A stretch of DNA of 10,131 bases. Origin: Geminicoccaceae bacterium. Its GTDB lineage: Bacteria > Pseudomonadota > Alphaproteobacteria > Geminicoccales > Geminicoccaceae. The notes beneath the pieces were generated by a model. The model was not told the DNA's origin, searched no databases, and saw nothing but the letters and a program-made list of their open reading frames with translations. Shown piece after piece: positions 7,952 through 10,131 of the stretch (its first letter is position 1; every line of letters begins with the position of its first letter). Both the position numbers and the translations under genes were made by a program. The stretch covers positions 1-10,131 of the forward strand of contig JAPJRA010000031.1 of NCBI GenBank assembly GCA_030824835.1. Reading direction: 5' to 3'.

Positions 7952-8436
7952 CGGTAGGGTGCGTCCGCCGCCAGGTTGGCCGCGATCTGCTGCTCCCAGC
8001 GCTCGCCGTTCGCGAGCAGCTTTTCCTTGTTGTAGAACAGCTCCTCGCGCGTCTCGGCGGCGAACTCGTAGTTCGGGCCCATGACGATGGCGTCGACCGG
8101 GCAGGCCTCCTCGCAGAAGCCGCAGTAGATGCACTTGGTCATGTCGATGTCGTAGCGCGTGGTCCGGCGGCTGCCGTCGGCGCGGGGCTCGCTCTCGATG
8201 ACGATGCACTGCGCCGGGCAGACCGCCTCGCACAGCTTGCAGGCGATGCACCGCTCCTCGCCGTTGGGATAGCGCCGCAGCACGTGCTCGCCGCGAAAGC
8301 GCGGGCCCAAAGGACCCTTCTCGTAGGGGTAGTTCAGCGTGACTTTCTTTTTGAACATGTAGCGCAAGGTCATGCTGAAGCCGGTCACCAGCTCCCGCCA
8401 GAGCAGCGTACGCGCCATGCTGTCGAGGGTGGCCAT
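7948..8436 (-). CDS. nuoI: NADH-quinone oxidoreductase subunit I (2x[4Fe-4S] protein)
   Basis: This 162-aa peripheral-arm subunit (TYKY homologue) carries clusters N6a and N6b, which pass electrons on towards NuoB and quinone. Two full C-x2-C-x2-C-x3-C-P motifs are visible: C63, C66, C69, C73 ([12 protein letters not shown]) and C102, C105, C108, C112 ([12 protein letters not shown]). The N-terminal helix (about 8-30), ending in [10 protein letters not shown], is the part that lies along the membrane in the family. The highly conserved [18 protein letters not shown] precedes the first motif. The ATG at 8434-8436 lies one base after the nuoH stop and follows a strong GGAGG (8442-8446 on the minus strand) with 5 bases of spacing, inside the nuoH end. 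Confidence 0.98.
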   Translation of the reverse strand: MATLDSMARTLLWRELVTGFSMTLRYMFKKKVTLNYPYEKGPLGPRFRGEHVLRRYPNGEERCIACKLCEAVCPAQCIVIESEPRADGSRRTTRYDIDMTKCIYCGFCEEACPVDAIVMGPNYEFAAETREELFYNKEKLLANGERWEQQIAANLAADAPYR

Positions 8437-8437
8437 G

Positions 8438-9457
8438 TCAGCCTCCGGTATTCGGCAGGAGATCGAACGCGAGCAGGAAGCCTGCCGTCAGCACCACCCA
8501 GAGCAGCGACAAAGGCAGGAACACCTTCCAGCCCAGCCGCATCAGCTGGTCGTAGCGGTAGCGTGGCAGGGTCGCCCGCGCCCAGAAGAAGATGAACAGC
8601 ACGAAGCAGATCTTCAGGATGAACCAGAGCGGTCCCGGGATCAGCGTGAACGGGAAGAAGTTGAACGGTGGCAGCCAGCCGCCCAGGAACAGGACCGAGG
8701 TGATCCCGCTCATCAGGATCATATTGGCGTACTCGCCGAGGAAGAACAGCGCGAACGCCATCGAGCTGTATTCGACGTTGTAGCCGGTGACCAGGGTCGC
8801 CTCGTCTTCCGGCAGGTCGAACGGGTGCCGGTTGGTCTCGGCCAGGATCGAGGCGATGAAGATCATGAACATCGGGAAGTGCGGGATGAAGAACCACACA
8901 TGCGTCTGCGCAAGCACGATGTCCGAGAGATTGAGCGAGCCCACGGTGACCAGCACGCTCAGGATGATCAGGCCGATCGCGATCTCGTAGCTGACCATCT
9001 GTGCCGAGCTACGCAGCGCACCTAGGAAGGCATAGCGCGAGTTGCTGGCCCAGCCGGCCATGATCACGCCGTAGACGCCCAGCGAGCTGATCGCGAACAG
9101 ATAGAGCACGCCGACGTTGATGTCGGCCAACACCATGCCGGGGCCGAACGGGATCACCGCCCAGCCGATCAGCGCCAGGATGAAGGTGACCATCGGCGCC
9201 ATCAGGAAGACGACCTTGTTGGCGCCGGACGGGATGATCGTCTCTTTGACGAACAGCTTGAGGCCGTCGGCCAGGGGCTGCAGCAGGCCGAACGGGCCCA
9301 CCGTCATCGGGCCCTGGCGCAGCTGCATGGCGCCGATCACCTTGCGCTCGGCATAGGTGACATAGGCCACCGCCACCAGCAGCGGCACCACGATGAGAAG
9401 GATCTGCAGCACCGTCAGCGCGACGGGCCAGACCATGCCGGACCAGATCTCAGCCAT
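8438..9457 (-). CDS. nuoH: NADH-quinone oxidoreductase subunit H
   Basis: This is the ND1 homologue of complex I, 339 aa, which joins the peripheral and membrane arms and forms most of the quinone chamber. Visible signatures are [14 protein letters not shown] (37-50), [19 protein letters not shown] (54-72), [20 protein letters not shown] (135-154) with VSYEI after it, [20 protein letters not shown] (206-225), and YNVEYSSM (226-233). In the loop between helices 5 and 6 the usual PE-x-E-x-E-LV pattern reads PEDEATLV, so the third glutamate is replaced by T221. The ATG at 9455-9457 overlaps the nuoG stop by 8 bases (ATGGCTGA). The nearest GGAG is 12 bases away, so coupling to nuoG is likely. The frame continues open upstream, but that part is antiparallel noise within nuoG. 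Confidence 0.97.
   Translation of the reverse strand: MAEIWSGMVWPVALTVLQILLIVVPLLVAVAYVTYAERKVIGAMQLRQGPMTVGPFGLLQPLADGLKLFVKETIIPSGANKVVFLMAPMVTFILALIGWAVIPFGPGMVLADINVGVLYLFAISSLGVYGVIMAGWASNSRYAFLGALRSSAQMVSYEIAIGLIILSVLVTVGSLNLSDIVLAQTHVWFFIPHFPMFMIFIASILAETNRHPFDLPEDEATLVTGYNVEYSSMAFALFFLGEYANMILMSGITSVLFLGGWLPPFNFFPFTLIPGPLWFILKICFVLFIFFWARATLPRYRYDQLMRLGWKVFLPLSLLWVVLTAGFLLAFDLLPNTGG
8442..8446 (-). promoter_or_regulatory. Strong Shine-Dalgarno of nuoI inside the nuoH 3' end
   Basis: GGAGG on the minus strand stands 5 bases before the nuoI ATG and overlaps the last codons of nuoH. It is the best match to the anti-Shine-Dalgarno core among the gene junctions in this window and supports the chosen start over the internal ATG at codon 7. 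Confidence 0.6.
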
Positions 9458-10131
9458 GGGTGCCAGTCGCTCCGACCTCGCCGCCGACGAAGATGGCGCT
9501 GCATTCAGCCATCGTCGGCGAGGCGCGGCTGATGCTGTTGGTGAGGTAGAAATCGGTGATCGGCGGCTGCAACGACGCCCGGTCGAGATCGCCGGCCTGG
9601 CCCGGGGCCACCCATTTGGCCCGCTCGACCCGGTCGATCGCCCCCAGCACCGGCGCCAGCTCGACCATCCGGGCGCGCACCTGGCCCAGCGTGTCCAGCG
9701 GCACCTTGTGATCCAAGACCTCCGACAGGGCCCGCAGGATCTTCCAATCCTCCTTGGCCTCGCCGGGTGGGAACACGGCGAGCTTGCCGCGCTGCAGCCG
9801 GCCCTCGGTGTTGACCCAGCTGGCGTTCTTCTCGGTGTAGGCCGCCCCCGGCAGCACCACGTCGGCCGCGGTCGCACCGCGATCGCCGTGATGGCCCTGG
9901 TACACGGTGAACGCCTTGCCCAGCCGGCTCGTGTCCAGCTCGTCGGCACCGATCAGGAACACCACCTCGATCGCACCGGACTCGCAACCCGCGAGGATGC
10001 CCTCGACGTCGCGCCCGCCCTCGCCCGGGACCAGGCCCAGATCGAGCCCGCCGACGCGGGCGGCCGCCGTGTGCAGCACGTTGAACCCGTTCCACTCGTC
10101 GGTGACGGTGCTCAGCTGCGCCGCCATGTTC
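9450..10131 (-). CDS. nuoG: NADH-quinone oxidoreductase subunit G, C-terminal part (5' end outside window)
   Basis: The last 226 codons or so of the large Fe-S subunit of the complex I peripheral arm (75-kDa subunit homologue) are present. A full NuoG is close to 690 aa, so roughly the first two thirds, with the Fe-S cluster domains, lie off the right edge. The visible part belongs to the molybdopterin-oxidoreductase-like domain, which has lost its cofactor in this family. Recognisable segments are [19 protein letters not shown], the LIGADELD strand, [20 protein letters not shown], and the C-terminal [18 protein letters not shown]. The ATG at 10125-10127 is an internal methionine, because the frame runs on to the edge with an asparagine codon. 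The gene ends with TGA at 9450-9452, inside the nuoH start region. Confidence 0.97.
   Translation of the reverse strand, partial: NMAAQLSTVTDEWNGFNVLHTAAARVGGLDLGLVPGEGGRDVEGILAGCESGAIEVVFLIGADELDTSRLGKAFTVYQGHHGDRGATAADVVLPGAAYTEKNASWVNTEGRLQRGKLAVFPPGEAKEDWKILRALSEVLDHKVPLDTLGQVRARMVELAPVLGAIDRVERAKWVAPGQAGDLDRASLQPPITDFYLTNSISRASPTMAECSAIFVGGEVGATGTHG

Noticed and set aside
9458..9949. An N-terminal extension of nuoH giving 503 aa
   Set aside because: It lies in another frame within nuoG and is R/P/S/C-rich without membrane segments. NuoH family length and its MAEIW start fit the ATG at 9457.

Overview
The window is the distal half of a respiratory complex I (nuo) operon of a high-GC alphaproteobacterium, read on the minus strand, plus one accessory gene that converges on it from the left. 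The alphaproteobacterial assignment is inferred from three things. The gene order is nuoG-H-I-J-K-L-M-N with no insertions. A biotin-protein ligase gene (birA) follows directly on nuoN, an arrangement typical of that class. The NuoI, NuoJ, NuoK and NuoH sequences also look alphaproteobacterial. A Rhodospirillales-like member is plausible, but the genus cannot be told from the window.

Layout, in transcription order from the right edge: the 3' part of nuoG (9450-10131, cut by the edge), nuoH (8438-9457), nuoI (7948-8436), nuoJ (7311-7910), nuoK (7003-7311), nuoL (5068-6993), nuoM (3551-5062), nuoN (2087-3535) and birA (1335-2090). Neighbouring genes overlap or lie 1 to 37 bases apart, so they are almost surely one transcript whose promoter lies to the right of the window. 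On the plus strand, bases 1-1326 hold a ferritin-like protein of the VioB/iminophenyl-pyruvate-dimer-synthase type. Its frame is still open at base 1, where a twin-arginine signal peptide is visible. It ends 8 bases from the end of birA. No stretch over 300 bases lacks a gene, and no RNA gene, insertion sequence or CRISPR array was seen.

How the genes work together: NuoG and NuoI belong to the peripheral arm that carries electrons from NADH through Fe-S clusters. NuoH forms the quinone chamber where the two arms meet. NuoJ, K, L, M and N are membrane subunits, and L, M and N are the antiporter-like proton pumps. BirA biotinylates carboxylase carrier proteins and is not part of complex I; it only shares the transcript. 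The ferritin-like protein appears to be a Tat-exported metalloprotein of unknown function, unrelated to complex I.

Most of the window is ordinary core metabolism, and I find no convincing undescribed system. The points most worth a second look are the Tat-exported ferritin-like protein, a non-acidic residue at a normally glutamate position in the NuoH quinone-site loop, a 14-codon mini-ORF that joins nuoI to nuoJ through two ATGA overlaps, and the loss of the usual alphaproteobacterial neighbours after birA.
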